From contig NZ_JARZZP010000001.1 in assembly GCF_029948085.1 (NCBI RefSeq), forward strand, positions 60,490-124,489: a stretch of 64,000 bases of DNA, written 5' to 3'. The translations under genes were made by a program, and so were the position numbers. A model generated the notes under the pieces. That model worked only from the letters and a program-made list of their open reading frames with translations. It was not told the origin of the DNA and did not search any database. How positions within the stretch are numbered: the first letter of the stretch is position 1; the number at the start of each line of letters is the position of its first letter. This document shows positions 11,701-20,110 of this stretch, piece after piece. The DNA comes from Streptococcus taonis (GTDB taxonomy: Bacteria > Bacillota > Bacilli > Lactobacillales > Streptococcaceae).

Positions 11701-14054
11701 TTAGGCAAGCCTGCCGTATCAATGATACCAAAGTAAGAGCTTTTCACTGGTGTATTATCTTGGTTATGCCAAGGTGTAGGTTCACCGATATAGTCGAAAC
11801 CAGTCCAGATGAACTGACCTGCATAGCCAGCACGATCACGGTCAAAGGTCCAAGATTCAGTAGCTGTTCTGCCCCAGGCTACACGGTCATTACCATAGTC
11901 TGATTGTTCATAGTGACGATTTGGGCGATTGTCGTGCCAGAGTAAATGAGCAGGATCAAAATAAGAATCTCGAGTTCGAGTCGCTGAAGAAGTTTCAGAA
12001 CCGTAAATCAACCAGTCTGGATGGGCTTTACGAACTGCATCATAATTACGCTCACCGTAGTTCATACCAACAGCATCCATGATTGCTGCCAATTTCAAGA
12101 ATTCTCCAGTAGATCTATTACTGAATTTGTTTTCACCCATGGTCACATAGCGCTCTGTATCGATTGCTTTGATGATAGCTTTCAAACGCTTAGCTGTTTC
12201 TAGTGAACGTTCTCCACCATCTGCTTCATCTACTTCATTACCGAGTGACCACATGATGATTGAAGGATTGTTTTTATCTCGTTCGACCATGGTTCTGAGG
12301 TCAAAATCAGACCACTTTTCACCCTTCTTAGCTTCTGGGTGAGTCGCATCTTGGTCAAAGAAACGTCCATAGTCATAAGTTTTCTTACCACGATACCAAG
12401 TATCAAAGGCCTCTTCTTGGACCAAAAGTCCTAGACTTGCCGCAGCATCAAGTAACTGTGGACTTGCTGGATTGTGAGTCGTACGGATAGAGTTAACTCC
12501 CATATCTTTCAGGAGTTTTAATTTACGGTAGGTTGCTTTATAGTTTTCTTCTGCCCCCAAGGCTCCATTATCATGGTGAATACTAACCCCATGGAACTTC
12601 ATTCTCTCGCCATTAAGAGAGAAGCCTTCCTTAGCTGTCCAGTTGAAGTAACGATAACCAAAAGTATCTTCTGTCACATCAACCAGCTGTCCGTCATTAT
12701 AGACCTTGGTTTTAAGAACATAGAGCTGAGGATTATAACTTTTCGTTGTCCAAAGAGTTGGTTTATTAACCAAGATCGTTTGCTTAAAGTTTGCTGTCTC
12801 ATTTCCTGCTAGGTTCTTGGTTACAGAACGAACTAAATCTGAGACAGCCTTCCCTTCCTTAGTAAAAATCTGTTGCTCTACAAATACCTTAGCTAGAGTC
12901 TTGGCAGTATTTTTGATCTTGCTTTGAATTTGTGTTTCAACATTGCCATCTTTTTGTTCAGCTAATTTCGGACTTGTAATGTGATTGCCATTCTCAGCCA
13001 CCTGCACCTTGTCACGATAGCTAAGCGTCACATCACGATAGATCCCACTTCCTGAGTACCAACGACTACTTGGTTGCTTATTGGTAACTTGAACAGCAAT
13101 AGTATTCTCACTGCCATCTTTATTCAAAAATTCAGTGATATCATATGAAAAATGATTGTAACCACTTGGATAATGACCTACAAATTGACCATTTACATAG
13201 ACCTTAGAGTCCATGTAAACACCGTCAAAGTTGATACGAACGTCTTTGTCCTTGGCAGCTTCATCAACCGTGAAGGTCTTACGATACCAGGCAGTACCAC
13301 CATTTAATTGACCACCTTCATTACGAGCAGGAGACTTGTGATCGAAATCAAAATAGATACTCCAGTCATGAGGAAGGTTCAACTTAGACCAGTCATGAAC
13401 ATCCACATCTTTCTTAGAAAAATCACCCTGAGCGTTTAATTTAAAATACCAGTCTTTGTTGAAATTTTGTTTTCTTTCTTGCAACAGTTGGTCTTCTTTT
13501 TCCTTCTCTTTTGTGGCTTGAGGCAATTCACTTGCCGAAGCTTTTTCTTCCTTGCTTTTATCGTCCGTTACAGGTTTATTCTGATTAGGTGTATCAGTAT
13601 GTTCTTCTCGAACTGCTAGCTTGTCAGAACTTGCTTCTGAATCTGTAGACTCTTTCCCGTCCACTTCAGTAGCAGATTTTTCAGTTTTTTCAACTTTGTC
13701 TTTTTTAGGGCTAACTACTTCTGCTTCCTTTTCTTCCTTAGGACTTGTAGCCTCAGTCATCTTTTCTTCAGTTACTGGTTTTGCTGGTTCAACCGCATCA
13801 TTTTCTTCTCCAGTAGCTGAATCTTGTGGGCCATTTTGCTCAGCTTTTGCAATGGCTGCAGCATGATCATCTGGAAGCTTCTCTAAAGGTTGAACTTGGT
13901 GAATCGTTTCTTCGCTGGGACTAGTTGTTTCGGTTTCAGCAGCTTGCGCTACCTGAAGACCAAATATACTAGCTCCAATCATGACAGATGCCGCACCAAT
14001 GGCGAATTTACGAATACTAAAATGACAACGTTTTTCAAAAAATCTCTTATCCAT
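5712..14054 (-). CDS. bgaA: Surface-anchored beta-galactosidase BgaA (GH2), long allele with ten C-terminal repeats
   Basis: 2780 residues. It starts MDKRFFEKRC with a YSIRK-type signal peptide (HFSIRKFAIGAASVMIGAS) and has an acidic/Lys-rich linker to about residue 195. The GH2 jelly-roll, Ig-like and TIM-barrel domains follow. The acid/base Glu is in MWSLGNEV (E607) and the nucleophile is in YGSETSS (E687). Downstream are Ig-like/BIG-type domains and two carbohydrate-binding regions (around WTGSQLPAAIVSN and the related block near NASNNATDSKAF). Ten 37-residue repeats, the conserved C-terminal domain and an LPETG motif with hydrophobic segment and KRKEK tail complete it. BgaA removes terminal beta1-4-linked galactose from host glycans and contributes to adherence in pneumococcus. 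Pneumococcal BgaA is about 2230 residues; the ten repeats account for 370 residues of the excess here. The leader holds a promoter and a cre site. Confidence 0.97.
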   Translation of the reverse strand: MDKRFFEKRCHFSIRKFAIGAASVMIGASIFGLQVAQAAETETTSPSEETIHQVQPLEKLPDDHAAAIAKAEQNGPQDSATGEENDAVEPAKPVTEEKMTEATSPKEEKEAEVVSPKKDKVEKTEKSATEVDGKESTDSEASSDKLAVREEHTDTPNQNKPVTDDKSKEEKASASELPQATKEKEKEDQLLQERKQNFNKDWYFKLNAQGDFSKKDVDVHDWSKLNLPHDWSIYFDFDHKSPARNEGGQLNGGTAWYRKTFTVDEAAKDKDVRINFDGVYMDSKVYVNGQFVGHYPSGYNHFSYDITEFLNKDGSENTIAVQVTNKQPSSRWYSGSGIYRDVTLSYRDKVQVAENGNHITSPKLAEQKDGNVETQIQSKIKNTAKTLAKVFVEQQIFTKEGKAVSDLVRSVTKNLAGNETANFKQTILVNKPTLWTTKSYNPQLYVLKTKVYNDGQLVDVTEDTFGYRYFNWTAKEGFSLNGERMKFHGVSIHHDNGALGAEENYKATYRKLKLLKDMGVNSIRTTHNPASPQLLDAAASLGLLVQEEAFDTWYRGKKTYDYGRFFDQDATHPEAKKGEKWSDFDLRTMVERDKNNPSIIMWSLGNEVDEADGGERSLETAKRLKAIIKAIDTERYVTMGENKFSNRSTGEFLKLAAIMDAVGMNYGERNYDAVRKAHPDWLIYGSETSSATRTRDSYFDPAHLLWHDNRPNRHYEQSDYGNDRVAWGRTATESWTFDRDRAGYAGQFIWTGFDYIGEPTPWHNQDNTPVKSSYFGIIDTAGLPKNDFYLYRSEWYSAKEKPTVRIMPHWNWTEETLKERNMLVNGKVPVRTFSNAASVELFLNNESLGKKEFVKKTTEDGRPYHEGAKPSELYLEWLVDYKPGTLTAIARDENGKEIARDSVTTAGEPARVRLTKEEHVITADGKDLSYIHYEIVDEDGNVVPTANNLVHFNLHGQGQIVGVDNGEQASRERYKAQKDGTWQRKAFNGKGVVIVKSTEKEGKFTLYADSAGLASDQATVTTVSGKKENRHFVAFAPVKARTDVSENPKLPETVTAIYSDGSVEEKAVTWDIPEDLLSSAGEKKVLGSVEGLEAKAEALVKVVALDKWLPKVATVPVGTAAEDLDKTVTAVLSDGNLVDANVVSWTLKDPSALTKEGGRTEATGKLEGNDYEVTATFIASDKETESTVTGLTVGDKALENFEPGKTYYRVSLPYTAKIPSVGAQTTGYQVTVQQASVANDYQASVFLSDQKGDLVQTYLIQFVKEAPALTRLEVSVEGKENATEDQVLTYHVIGHYEDGSQTEFSASDIHLEAKSADGAHLEVNGQNLLLYKKGSVTLTPRIDNQTDKTQSVETELVIKENTVDKKIVKLHPVSISTDINQQPNLPSQVGVDFDKGLPRKVTVTWDKVDAKDLSYYHSFTLKGHVEGTDIEALANVTVEGLQVAEEISLTLPKGETVQLPASVRAYHSNGTTVYKDVVWDKVPENFSQTEGIYEIKGQLVGSHLTTKAHVRVSSQVVAGNNISKQWTGSQLPAAIVSNTGGDDSASTLNDLTVSRASTDVKNRWTTWQTGTDNDWASILFGNSGDLTKRFVDNLSVDFYTDGAIGLPKEYVIEYYVGQEVPDLPNDVNNAQRDTNHPFNNAANWKEVEHLKAPGQLSAGQTNHFTFDKVETYAVRMRMKKADGTAGVGLTEITILGSKVPSATSSEISIQVDGKKLAHFNPSKTDYYIPQASKEITATASNNGVVTVVPATSEKGATRLILKAEDGTILKEYRIFRDDEKETTQPVATENSAQTLNVGDQLQLPAEVTVYYPSQAGWVKANLAVQWDAVPEHATAQEGSFEVLGHVLGTDLTTKMQVTVFTKGNQVISENASNNATDSKAFASTTNDTQAASRDKIFYINDGHFNEDGRWTNWSRTPKDQETSVGILFKKNGQITPQSVGKVAIQFFKDSGTDAPAKMVLERYVGPAYTEPSTISRYEENADHPFNKAENWQEIPYKASGEIVAGKPIEFTFDPIETTAIRARMTRKSTTNGLAMVEFSAYSPAKARDEETPSVSISVAGKALENFDPEVSDYTVSLNGTKPQVTAQVSGHGVTTVVESSQDNLPTLVRLLAKDGSLVKEYRIHFKASHRIVPEEGDQSPVLERPSLEVVKTPILFKEIIRENNDLAQDERRVISEGKNGERVDYVEVLGSNRTTVHTDTTEAQDRIVEVKVKPVITTSKGDEPAPVVEVPEFEGGVNAVEAAKHELPEYTDAIGTAGDEPAPVVEVPEFEGGVNAVEAAKHELPEYTAAIGTVGDEPAPVVEIPEFEGGVNAVEAAKNELPEYTAAIGTVGDEPAPVVEVPEFEGGVNAVEAAKNELPEYTEAIGTVGDEPAPVVEVPEFEDGVNAVEAAKHELPEYTEAIGTVGDEPAPVVEVPEFEGGVNAVEAAKNELPEYTDAIGTVGDEPAPVVEFPEFEGGVNAVEAAKNELPEYTNALGTVGDEPAPVVEVPEFEDGVNAVEAAKHELPEYTEAIGTVGDEPAPVVEVPEFEDGVNAVEAAKNELPEYTEAIGTVGDEPASVVEVPEFEGGVNATEAAKYELPEYTDAIGTVGDEPAPSVEKPAAEVQILSDKETGVLVAGLSQDLDANLKLQVHKVLRQELAGKQYDAYQVKLLDKDNQMVDPKGAVLVRLPVKGQVQEVYHMSLDQGLQVQKVTLVGDTVEFVTKDLGLYAIVYKEQNQEPVESAHGLAAQGEVSGNNPGKANSARLPETGESRSDTAAFLASLSLVLSVALLTVKRKEK
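6285..7394 (-). repeat. Ten 111-bp (37-aa) tandem repeats in bgaA
   Basis: Ten complete units give 1110 bp with an exact 111-bp period. Each reads GDEPAPVVEVPEFEGG, NAVEAAK, then ELPEYT..IGTV, with minor variation (EGG/EDG, KNE/KHE, TDA/TEA/TAA). They are interchangeable with the six units in the neighbouring GH84 gene. The reverse strand is also open through the array, which produces long artefactual ORFs. Confidence 0.95.
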
Positions 14055-14082
14055 TAAATCCTGTTTTCCTTTCTTATATATT

Positions 14083-14098
14083 TAGTAAGCGATTACAT
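14083..14098 (-). promoter_or_regulatory. Candidate cre (CcpA) site in the bgaA leader
   Basis: The minus strand reads ATGTAATCGCTTACTA, matching WTGNNANCGNWNNCAW at all but one defined position. It lies downstream of the predicted transcription start, a position fit for roadblock repression. Catabolite control of bgaA is established in pneumococcus; the site itself is inferred here. Confidence 0.6.
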
Positions 14099-14167
14099 TC
14101 TTTACTAAAAAATAAACCTCCTCCCAGAACGCCAACTAAATTTTTAGATATAAACATTGTTAACTTT

Positions 14168-14196
14168 AATATATCAAAATAGTAGAGGATTTTCAA
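14168..14196 (-). promoter_or_regulatory. bgaA promoter
   Basis: The minus strand has TTGAAA (14191-14196), a 17-base spacer and TATATT (14168-14173), a good sigma-A promoter about 110 bases upstream of the bgaA start. Confidence 0.7.
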
Positions 14197-14240
14197 TAAT
14201 TTGTAGAAGTTTTACTGTAATTTTATTAAAATAAGTGCAA

Positions 14241-14270
14241 GAAAAAACAAGTTCATTTTTTAGAACTTGT
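14241..14270 (-). terminator. Terminator after folD
   Basis: An ACAAGTTC/GAACTTGT stem is followed on the minus strand by TTTTTTC, immediately downstream of folD. Confidence 0.8.
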
Positions 14271-14299
14271 TTCTTCACTATATAAAATCAATGCTTGTA

Positions 14300-15154
14300 T
14301 TATCTAACCAAACTACGCAATGCCGCCTGATAAGTCTGCTCCATCAACATAGTAATGGTCATAGGTCCAACTCCACCAGGTACAGGTGTGATATGGCTAG
14401 CGATTGGCGCAACAGCATCATAGTCAACATCGCCACAGAGCTTGCCATTTTCATCTCGGTTCATCCCCACATCAATGACAACTGCTCCAGGTTTGACAAA
14501 ATCAGCAGTCACAAACTTAGCACGACCGATTGCTACGACAAGAATATCTGCCTTAGAAGCTACCTTGGCAAGATTATGTGTTCGTGAGTGGGTCAAGGTT
14601 ACAGTTGCATTCTTAGCTAATAACAACTGGGCCATTGGTTTACCGACAATATTGGAACGACCAATGACAACTGCATTTTTACCTTCTAAGTCGATCCCAT
14701 ACTCATGAAACATTTCCATAATACCAGCAGGAGTTGAAGGAATCATAACTGGGTGACCAGACCAAAGGCATCCCATGTTGAGCGGATGAAAACCATCCAC
14801 ATCCTTTTCTGGATCAATAGCCAATAAAACAGCTTCTTCATCGATGTGTTTTGGTAATGGCAACTGCACCAAAATACCATGCCAAGCTGGATCGTGATTG
14901 TATTTGGCAATCAAGTCCAACAATTCCTCTTGGGTAATGGTTTCAGGAACTCGCACAACTTCACTTTGGAAACCTGCAGCTATCGCTGAACGTTCCTTGT
15001 TACGAACGTAAACCTGACTGGCTGGATTGTCCCCAACCAAAATAACCACCAAACCAGGAACCAAACCTGTCTCTTCTTTCAATTTCGCAGTCTTTTCAGC
15101 CAATTGTCCTTGTAGCTTAGCTGCTAAAGCTTTGCCATCAATAATCTGTGTCAT
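14300..15154 (-). CDS. folD: Bifunctional methylenetetrahydrofolate dehydrogenase/methenyltetrahydrofolate cyclohydrolase FolD
   Basis: 284 residues from [17 protein letters not shown]. This start is preferred over an in-frame ATG seven codons upstream because it matches the family start and follows an AGAGAAAACAC leader. FolD interconverts 5,10-methylene-THF and 10-formyl-THF in the cytosol with NADP, supplying one-carbon units for purine and fMet-tRNA synthesis. Visible family signatures are YVRNKERSA near the catalytic Tyr/Lys region, VQLPLPKH, the NADP-binding block [14 protein letters not shown] and the C-terminal [10 protein letters not shown]. It lies downstream of the amino-acid transporter genes, but a hairpin separates them. 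In pneumococcus the same three genes are adjacent. Confidence 0.97.
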   Translation of the reverse strand: MTQIIDGKALAAKLQGQLAEKTAKLKEETGLVPGLVVILVGDNPASQVYVRNKERSAIAAGFQSEVVRVPETITQEELLDLIAKYNHDPAWHGILVQLPLPKHIDEEAVLLAIDPEKDVDGFHPLNMGCLWSGHPVMIPSTPAGIMEMFHEYGIDLEGKNAVVIGRSNIVGKPMAQLLLAKNATVTLTHSRTHNLAKVASKADILVVAIGRAKFVTADFVKPGAVVIDVGMNRDENGKLCGDVDYDAVAPIASHITPVPGGVGPMTITMLMEQTYQAALRSLVR

Positions 15155-15250
15155 GTGTTTTCTCTTTTCTAACAAATATCTTCTATTATATCAAAAAAAC
15201 ACTTGTCCCTCTAACACTTCTTACCTAAGAGACCTTATAGTCTGAAACTA

Positions 15251-15278
15251 TAAGAAAAAGCCCACTTGGAGCTTTTCT
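15251..15278 (-). terminator. Terminator after the amino-acid ABC operon
   Basis: On the minus strand AGAAAAGC and GCTTTTTCT form a stem around a short loop, ending in a T-rich stretch, just after the ATPase stop codon. A second small inverted repeat (TATAGT/AACTATA) lies directly beyond it. Confidence 0.6.
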
Positions 15279-15291
15279 AATAAACGATATT

Positions 15292-16026
15292 TTACAAAAC
15301 CTTACTCAAGAAATCCTTGGTTCTTTGTTCTTGGGTTTGTTCAAAGACTTGCTCTGGAGTTCCATCTTCGACAACAATACCGTCAGCCATAAAGATGACG
15401 CGGTCTGCCACTTCACGCGCAAAACCCATCTCATGCGTCACGATGACCATAGTCATTCCTGACTTAGCAAGTTCTTGCATAACCGCTAGTACTTCCCCTA
15501 CCATTTCTGGGTCTAGGGCAGAAGTCGGTTCATCAAAGAGTAGGACATCTGGTTCCATGGCAAGACCACGAGCAATAGCGATACGTTGTTGCTGCCCACC
15601 AGACAAACTTTGTGGATAAGCATCTGCCTTATCTGGTAAACCAACCTTTTCCAAGAGCTCATGCGCTCTCTTCTCAGCAACTTCCTTACTTTCCCCTTTG
15701 GTCTTGATAGGAGAAAGCGTGATGTTATCCTTCACTGTCATATTGGGGAAGAGATTGAACTGTTGGAAAACCATTCCCATCTTTTCACGCATGGCAAAGA
15801 GGTCGTTTTTCTTATCTGTAATGTCTACTCCTTCAAAGATAACCTTTCCTCTTGTCGCTTCTTCAAGGAGATTCATAGAGCGAAGGAGGGTTGACTTACC
15901 GCTACCAGATGGTCCGATAATCACCACAACTTCCCCTTTTTTGATTTCAAGATCAATTCCTTTTAAAACTTCATTCTTCCCAAAGTTTTTATGAAGGTTT
16001 TCAATTTTAATAAGCGTTTCAGTCAT
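15292..16026 (-). CDS. Polar amino-acid (glutamine-type) ABC transporter ATP-binding protein
   Basis: 244 residues, the usual GlnQ length. Walker A is GPSGSGKST (about residue 38), the Q-loop is [12 protein letters not shown], the ABC signature is [16 protein letters not shown], Walker B is [14 protein letters not shown] and the switch His is in [10 protein letters not shown]. It energises uptake of a polar amino acid, probably glutamine or glutamate. The start overlaps the permease stop in a TAATG arrangement, so translation is coupled. No substrate-binding protein gene lies beside it; the binding protein must be encoded elsewhere. Confidence 0.93.
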   Translation of the reverse strand: MTETLIKIENLHKNFGKNEVLKGIDLEIKKGEVVVIIGPSGSGKSTLLRSMNLLEEATRGKVIFEGVDITDKKNDLFAMREKMGMVFQQFNLFPNMTVKDNITLSPIKTKGESKEVAEKRAHELLEKVGLPDKADAYPQSLSGGQQQRIAIARGLAMEPDVLLFDEPTSALDPEMVGEVLAVMQELAKSGMTMVIVTHEMGFAREVADRVIFMADGIVVEDGTPEQVFEQTQEQRTKDFLSKVL

Positions 16027-16709
16027 TATTTTTTCTCTCCTTGTCCCATACGATTTTCAAAAGCTTTCAAGGCTAGTGTCAAGATAGAGGTCATAATCAA
16101 GTAGTAAAAGGCTGCAAATAAGAGTGGAGTTAAAGGCAAGTAGGTGGTTGTTGACACCGTAGTAGCTCCATTCCACAATTCCATGACACCGATTGCTGAC
16201 AAGAGTGAACTATCCTTGATAATGGTAATAAACTCATTCCCCAAGGCTGGCAAGATATTCTTGATAGCCTGTGGCAAGATGACATAGCGCATGGCATTTT
16301 TAGGACGAATCCCTAGAGAGTAAGCCGCCTCTAATTGACCTTTAGGTACTGCATTGATACCAGCACGAACTGTTTCTGATACATAGGCACCACTATTCAT
16401 AGAGATAATGATAATCCCTGGAATCAAACGTGAAAAATCAACTCCCAAAACTCCAATCTGAATTGTCGGAGCATTGATATGCATAAGAGCAAAAGCAATC
16501 ATGATCTGAACCATCATAGGTGTTCCACGGAAAATCCAAATATAAACATTGGCAAGCCAAGCTATGGGCTTTATTTTAGAACGTTGAGCAAAAGCCAAGA
16601 CTACCCCTAAAATTGTCCCCAAAAAGACAACCAAAACAGAGATCAAGACTGTTACGAAAGCACCATAGTTAAAATATGGCAGATATTTAGGTAAAAAAGA
16701 AAAATTCAT
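16026..16709 (-). CDS. Polar amino-acid ABC transporter permease (HisM/GlnP type)
   Basis: 227 residues with about five membrane helices, beginning [25 protein letters not shown]. The His/Glu/Gln permease signature is visible as [11 protein letters not shown] followed by the EAA-type loop [19 protein letters not shown]. It forms the inner-membrane channel driven by the ATPase encoded immediately downstream and read in a TAATG overlap. It is first in the operon. A TATACT-type -10 lies upstream, near 16755. Substrate is inferred from family only. Confidence 0.92.
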   Translation of the reverse strand: MNFSFLPKYLPYFNYGAFVTVLISVLVVFLGTILGVVLAFAQRSKIKPIAWLANVYIWIFRGTPMMVQIMIAFALMHINAPTIQIGVLGVDFSRLIPGIIIISMNSGAYVSETVRAGINAVPKGQLEAAYSLGIRPKNAMRYVILPQAIKNILPALGNEFITIIKDSSLLSAIGVMELWNGATTVSTTTYLPLTPLLFAAFYYLIMTSILTLALKAFENRMGQGEKK

Positions 16710-16905
16710 AAATCCACTACTTTCTAATTTCTAACTTAAAACTTGTATGAGTATAACATATTTTGAATAAAAATGCAATCTTTTTCCTTTCATTTTCAAT
16801 AAAATTTCAAAGAAAACAGAAATAGCGAGAAATCTTAGTTTTTTCTAGTCAAGTGGATACTCTTTATGGTAAAATAGTAACGATAAGAAATGGAGGAGAA
16901 TCAAA

Positions 16906-17136
16906 ATGGAATCACATTTGGTTAGAATCATCAACCGCCTAGAAGCAATGACAAAAGATGGTGGTAACTTAAAACGTAACTTTGAGCGCGAGGGAGTTGT
17001 TGTAGCTGAAGTTGCTTTTAACCATGATGAAGAAAATGGCCCAATTTTTACACTTCGTGATGTTGAAGCGCGTGAAACATATACTTTTGACAGCATCGAC
17101 TTGATTGCGATGGAAATTTACGAACTTCTATACTAA
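16906..17136 (+). CDS. Small DUF1797 (YkuJ-like) protein
   Basis: 76 residues, MESHLVRIINRLEAMTKDGG to IYELLY. It matches the Firmicutes DUF1797/YkuJ family, small cytosolic alpha/beta proteins of unknown function. A strong GGAGGAG ribosome-binding site precedes the ATG. The gene stands alone between the divergent transporter operon and clpE, the same position as in pneumococcus, and is closed by a hairpin derived from an intergenic repeat. Confidence 0.88.
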   Translation: MESHLVRIINRLEAMTKDGGNLKRNFEREGVVVAEVAFNHDEENGPIFTLRDVEARETYTFDSIDLIAMEIYELLY

Positions 17137-17149
17137 TAATAGATATACA

Positions 17150-17185
17150 GAGGTTGGGACAAAAGATCCCGACCTCACTTTTTAT
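17150..17185 (+). terminator. Terminator after the DUF1797 gene
   Basis: GAGGTTGGGA and TCCCGACCTC form a stem around AAAAGA, followed by ACTTTTTATT. This hairpin is also the left end of a degenerate intergenic repeat. Confidence 0.75.
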
Positions 17186-17317
17186 TAGCAATCAAACTTT
17201 GACGCGATAGCTGATTGGACTTTTCGTTCGTCTTTTAGACTCCCAAAACTCCTAATCATCTTCGCGGGGCTTGGACTACGAAATCGAGACTTTGTCTATC
17301 GATTTTTCTCCCACCGC
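17150..17317. repeat. Degenerate copy of the streptococcal TGGGACA intergenic repeat
   Basis: The left end GAGGTTGGGACAAAAG and the right end GATTTTTCTCCCACC resemble the termini of the better-preserved element at 45901-46083. An internal ACGAAATCGA / TCGATTT hairpin near the right end is also shared. It is RUP/SPRITE-like in style; the exact family name is not certain. Confidence 0.55.
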
Positions 17318-17331
17318 CTTTCACCAACTAG

Positions 17332-17363
17332 AATCCTTTTTGCATGACAAATAGGATTTTTTT
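17332..17363 (+). terminator. Second terminator-like hairpin upstream of clpE
   Basis: AATCCT and AGGATT pair around an AT-rich loop and are followed by TTTTTTC. Confidence 0.55.
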
Positions 17364-17430
17364 CTTGCTATCAAAATCTTCTCCAGATTAGCGCTCTTCT
17401 ATTTATAGTGCTAGTATCCAATCTTTTTAC

Positions 17431-17458
17431 TTGAATTGCCCAATAATCATGATATAAT
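17431..17458 (+). promoter_or_regulatory. clpE promoter
   Basis: TTGAAT (17431-17436), a 16-base spacer and TATAAT (17453-17458) precede the CtsR operator. Confidence 0.6.
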
Positions 17459-17473
17459 TAAATTATATACTTG

Positions 17474-17490
17474 TTTGACTATTTTTGACC
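17474..17490 (+). promoter_or_regulatory. CtsR operator of clpE
   Basis: TTTGACT ATT TTTGACC is the tandem heptad recognised by the heat-shock repressor CtsR (consensus direct repeats of GGTCAAA on the opposite strand). It lies just downstream of the predicted transcription start, so CtsR would block clpE transcription until heat or protein stress. Confidence 0.85.
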
Positions 17491-17532
17491 TTTTAGATTT
17501 AGTCAAGACTAAGAAAGAAATGAGGTGGCGGT

Positions 17533-19791
17533 ATGCTCTGTCAAAACTGTAAAATCAATGACTCAACGATTCATCTTTATACCAATCTCAATGGACAACA
17601 AAAGCAAATCGATCTTTGCCAAAATTGCTACAAAATTATCAAAACAGATCCTAACAATAGCTTATTTAAAGGAATTACAGATTTAAACAACCGTGATTTT
17701 GATCCCTTTGGAGACTTCTTTAACGATCTCAACAACTTTAGACCTTCTTCTAATAACAACAATATCCCCCCAACTCAGTCAGGGGGTGGATACGGTGGAA
17801 ATGGTGGCTATGGTGCCCAAAATCGTGGTCCTGCCCAAACCCCACCACCAATCCAGGAAAAAGGACTCTTGGATGAATATGGTATCAATGTCACTGAGAT
17901 TGCCCGTCGTGGAAATATTGACCCTGTAATTGGCCGTGACGAAGAGATTATCCGTGTCATTGAAATCCTCAACCGCAGAACAAAAAACAACCCTGTCCTC
18001 ATCGGTGAGCCCGGTGTTGGTAAGACAGCTGTTGTCGAAGGTTTAGCTCAGAAAATTGTTGATGGTGATGTTCCCCATAAGCTTCAAGGTAAAGAAGTCA
18101 TCCGCTTAGATGTCGTTAGCCTTGTTCAAGGAACAGGTATCCGAGGTCAGTTTGAAGAGCGCATGCAAAAACTCATGGAAGAAATTCGTGAGCGCGAGGA
18201 TGTTATTCTCTTCATTGACGAAATTCATGAAATTGTCGGTGCTGGTTCAGCAGGAGAAGGGAATATGGATGCAGGAAATATCCTAAAACCAGCTCTTGCT
18301 CGTGGCGAACTCCAACTAGTTGGTGCTACTACCCTCAATGAATACCGCATCATCGAAAAAGATGCTGCCCTTGAACGTCGTATGCAACCTGTTAAAGTTG
18401 ATGAACCAACTGTGGAAGAAACCATCATTATCCTGAAAGGTATCCAAAAGAAATACGAAGATTACCATCACGTTCATTATACTGACGGCGCTATCGAAGC
18501 AGCTGCTACTCTTTCTAACCGCTACATCCAAGACCGTTTCTTGCCAGACAAGGCCATTGACCTCCTAGATGAAGCTGGTTCAAAAATGAACTTAACCTTG
18601 AATTTTGTAGATCCTAAGGTCATTGACCAACGCTTAATCGAAGCAGAAAATCTCAAGGCACAAGCAACCCGCGATGAAGATTTTGAAAAAGCAGCCTACT
18701 TCCGTGACCAGATTGCTAAGTACAAGGAAATGCAAAAGACCAAGGTAACGGATCAGGATACCCCAATCATCAGCGAAAAAACAATCGAACACATCATCGA
18801 GCAAAAGACTAATATCCCAGTTGGTGATTTGAAAGAAAAAGAACAGTCTCAACTGATCAACCTAGCAGATGACCTCAAGGCTCATGTTATTGGTCAAGAT
18901 GATGCAGTTGATAAGATCGCTAAAGCTATCCGTCGTAACCGTGTTGGACTCGGTACTCCAAACCGTCCAATCGGTAGCTTCCTCTTTGTTGGGCCTACCG
19001 GTGTCGGTAAAACAGAACTTTCTAAACAACTAGCTATCGAACTCTTTGGCTCTGCTGACAGCATGATTCGCTTTGATATGAGTGAATACATGGAAAAACA
19101 CAGTGTGGCTAAACTCGTCGGTGCCCCTCCAGGATACGTAGGCTATGATGAAGCAGGTCAATTGACTGAAAAAGTTCGTCGTAACCCCTACTCACTGATC
19201 CTCTTGGATGAAGTTGAAAAAGCCCATCCAGATGTTATGCATATGTTCCTTCAAGTCTTGGATGATGGTCGTTTAACGGATGGTCAAGGTCGTACTGTTA
19301 GCTTTAAAGACGCCATCATTATCATGACCTCAAATGCAGGTACAGGTAAGGCAGAAGCTAGTGTTGGATTTGGTGCTGCTAGAGAAGGCCGTACTAACTC
19401 TGTTCTTGGAGAATTAGGCAACTTCTTTAGCCCAGAATTCATGAACCGTTTTGATGGCATTATCGAATTCAAGGCTCTCAGCAAGGAAAATCTCCTTCAA
19501 ATCGTTGACCTCATGTTAGATGATGTCAATAAACGACTCTCAAGCAATAACATCCATTTGGATGTAACAGATAAGGTTAAAGAAAAACTTGTAGACCTTG
19601 GTTATGATCCAAAAATGGGAGCTCGCCCACTCCGTCGTACCATTCAAGATCATATCGAAGATGCAATCACGGACTATTACCTTGAAAATCCAAGCGAGAA
19701 AAACCTCAAAGCCGTCATGACTAGCAATGGTACGATTCAAATCAAATCTGCCAAAAAAACTGAAAAGATTGCTTCTGAAAAAGAAGAATAA
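17533..19791 (+). CDS. clpE: ATP-dependent Clp protease ATPase ClpE
   Basis: 752 residues. An N-terminal zinc-finger with two CxxC pairs (MLCQNCK and LCQNCYK), characteristic of ClpE, is followed by a Gly/Asn-rich linker to about residue 110. The first AAA+ domain has Walker [14 protein letters not shown] and Walker [10 protein letters not shown] short UVR-like coiled middle region ([20 protein letters not shown]) precedes the second AAA+ domain with [12 protein letters not shown] and [13 protein letters not shown]. ClpE hexamers unfold proteins for ClpP and contribute to stress tolerance. A CtsR box controls the promoter. A diverged duplicate of the last 50 codons lies 1.4 kb downstream at 21241-21402. 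Confidence 0.97.
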   Translation: MLCQNCKINDSTIHLYTNLNGQQKQIDLCQNCYKIIKTDPNNSLFKGITDLNNRDFDPFGDFFNDLNNFRPSSNNNNIPPTQSGGGYGGNGGYGAQNRGPAQTPPPIQEKGLLDEYGINVTEIARRGNIDPVIGRDEEIIRVIEILNRRTKNNPVLIGEPGVGKTAVVEGLAQKIVDGDVPHKLQGKEVIRLDVVSLVQGTGIRGQFEERMQKLMEEIREREDVILFIDEIHEIVGAGSAGEGNMDAGNILKPALARGELQLVGATTLNEYRIIEKDAALERRMQPVKVDEPTVEETIIILKGIQKKYEDYHHVHYTDGAIEAAATLSNRYIQDRFLPDKAIDLLDEAGSKMNLTLNFVDPKVIDQRLIEAENLKAQATRDEDFEKAAYFRDQIAKYKEMQKTKVTDQDTPIISEKTIEHIIEQKTNIPVGDLKEKEQSQLINLADDLKAHVIGQDDAVDKIAKAIRRNRVGLGTPNRPIGSFLFVGPTGVGKTELSKQLAIELFGSADSMIRFDMSEYMEKHSVAKLVGAPPGYVGYDEAGQLTEKVRRNPYSLILLDEVEKAHPDVMHMFLQVLDDGRLTDGQGRTVSFKDAIIIMTSNAGTGKAEASVGFGAAREGRTNSVLGELGNFFSPEFMNRFDGIIEFKALSKENLLQIVDLMLDDVNKRLSSNNIHLDVTDKVKEKLVDLGYDPKMGARPLRRTIQDHIEDAITDYYLENPSEKNLKAVMTSNGTIQIKSAKKTEKIASEKEE

Positions 19792-19800
19792 ATCTCATAA

Positions 19801-19834
19801 AAAGAACAGGAAACAAGATTTCCTGTTCTTTTTT
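19801..19834 (+). terminator. clpE terminator
   Basis: AAGAACAGGAAA and TTTCCTGTTCTT form a long stem around CAAGA, followed by a T-run. Confidence 0.85.
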
Positions 19835-19994
19835 AATTTTCCTCTTGAACTTGATAGCGAAGAATTGTTTTCAATTTGCTTGAATCCGTGAAGAATCTTT
19901 TAGAAAAATCAATCGATGTAGATCTTTTGAGTTTATCAAATCCAGAAAGCAACTCCATCCTGAAATAATCAATTGCTAGTATTTCCACCGCATC
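19833..19994 (-). pseudogene. Short open remnant of an unrecognised gene
   Basis: A minus-strand frame is open for about 53 codons, from DAVEILAIDYFRMELLSG to LRYQVQEEN and a stop, with an in-frame stop codon directly before it and no good start or ribosome-binding site. The sequence looks like a genuine protein C-terminus rather than random AT-rich DNA. I do not recognise it. It may be the tail of a gene lost when the DNA between the two clpE ends was rearranged. Confidence 0.3.
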
Positions 19995-20110
19995 TTAATC
20001 AGACAACATGTAAGTATACAGATTATCACTTTCTAAGATATATAGTTGTTCAAATTCCCATATTTTTTTAGAAGCTAATTTATATAGCAACAAAAGATTA
20101 AAATGTAACT

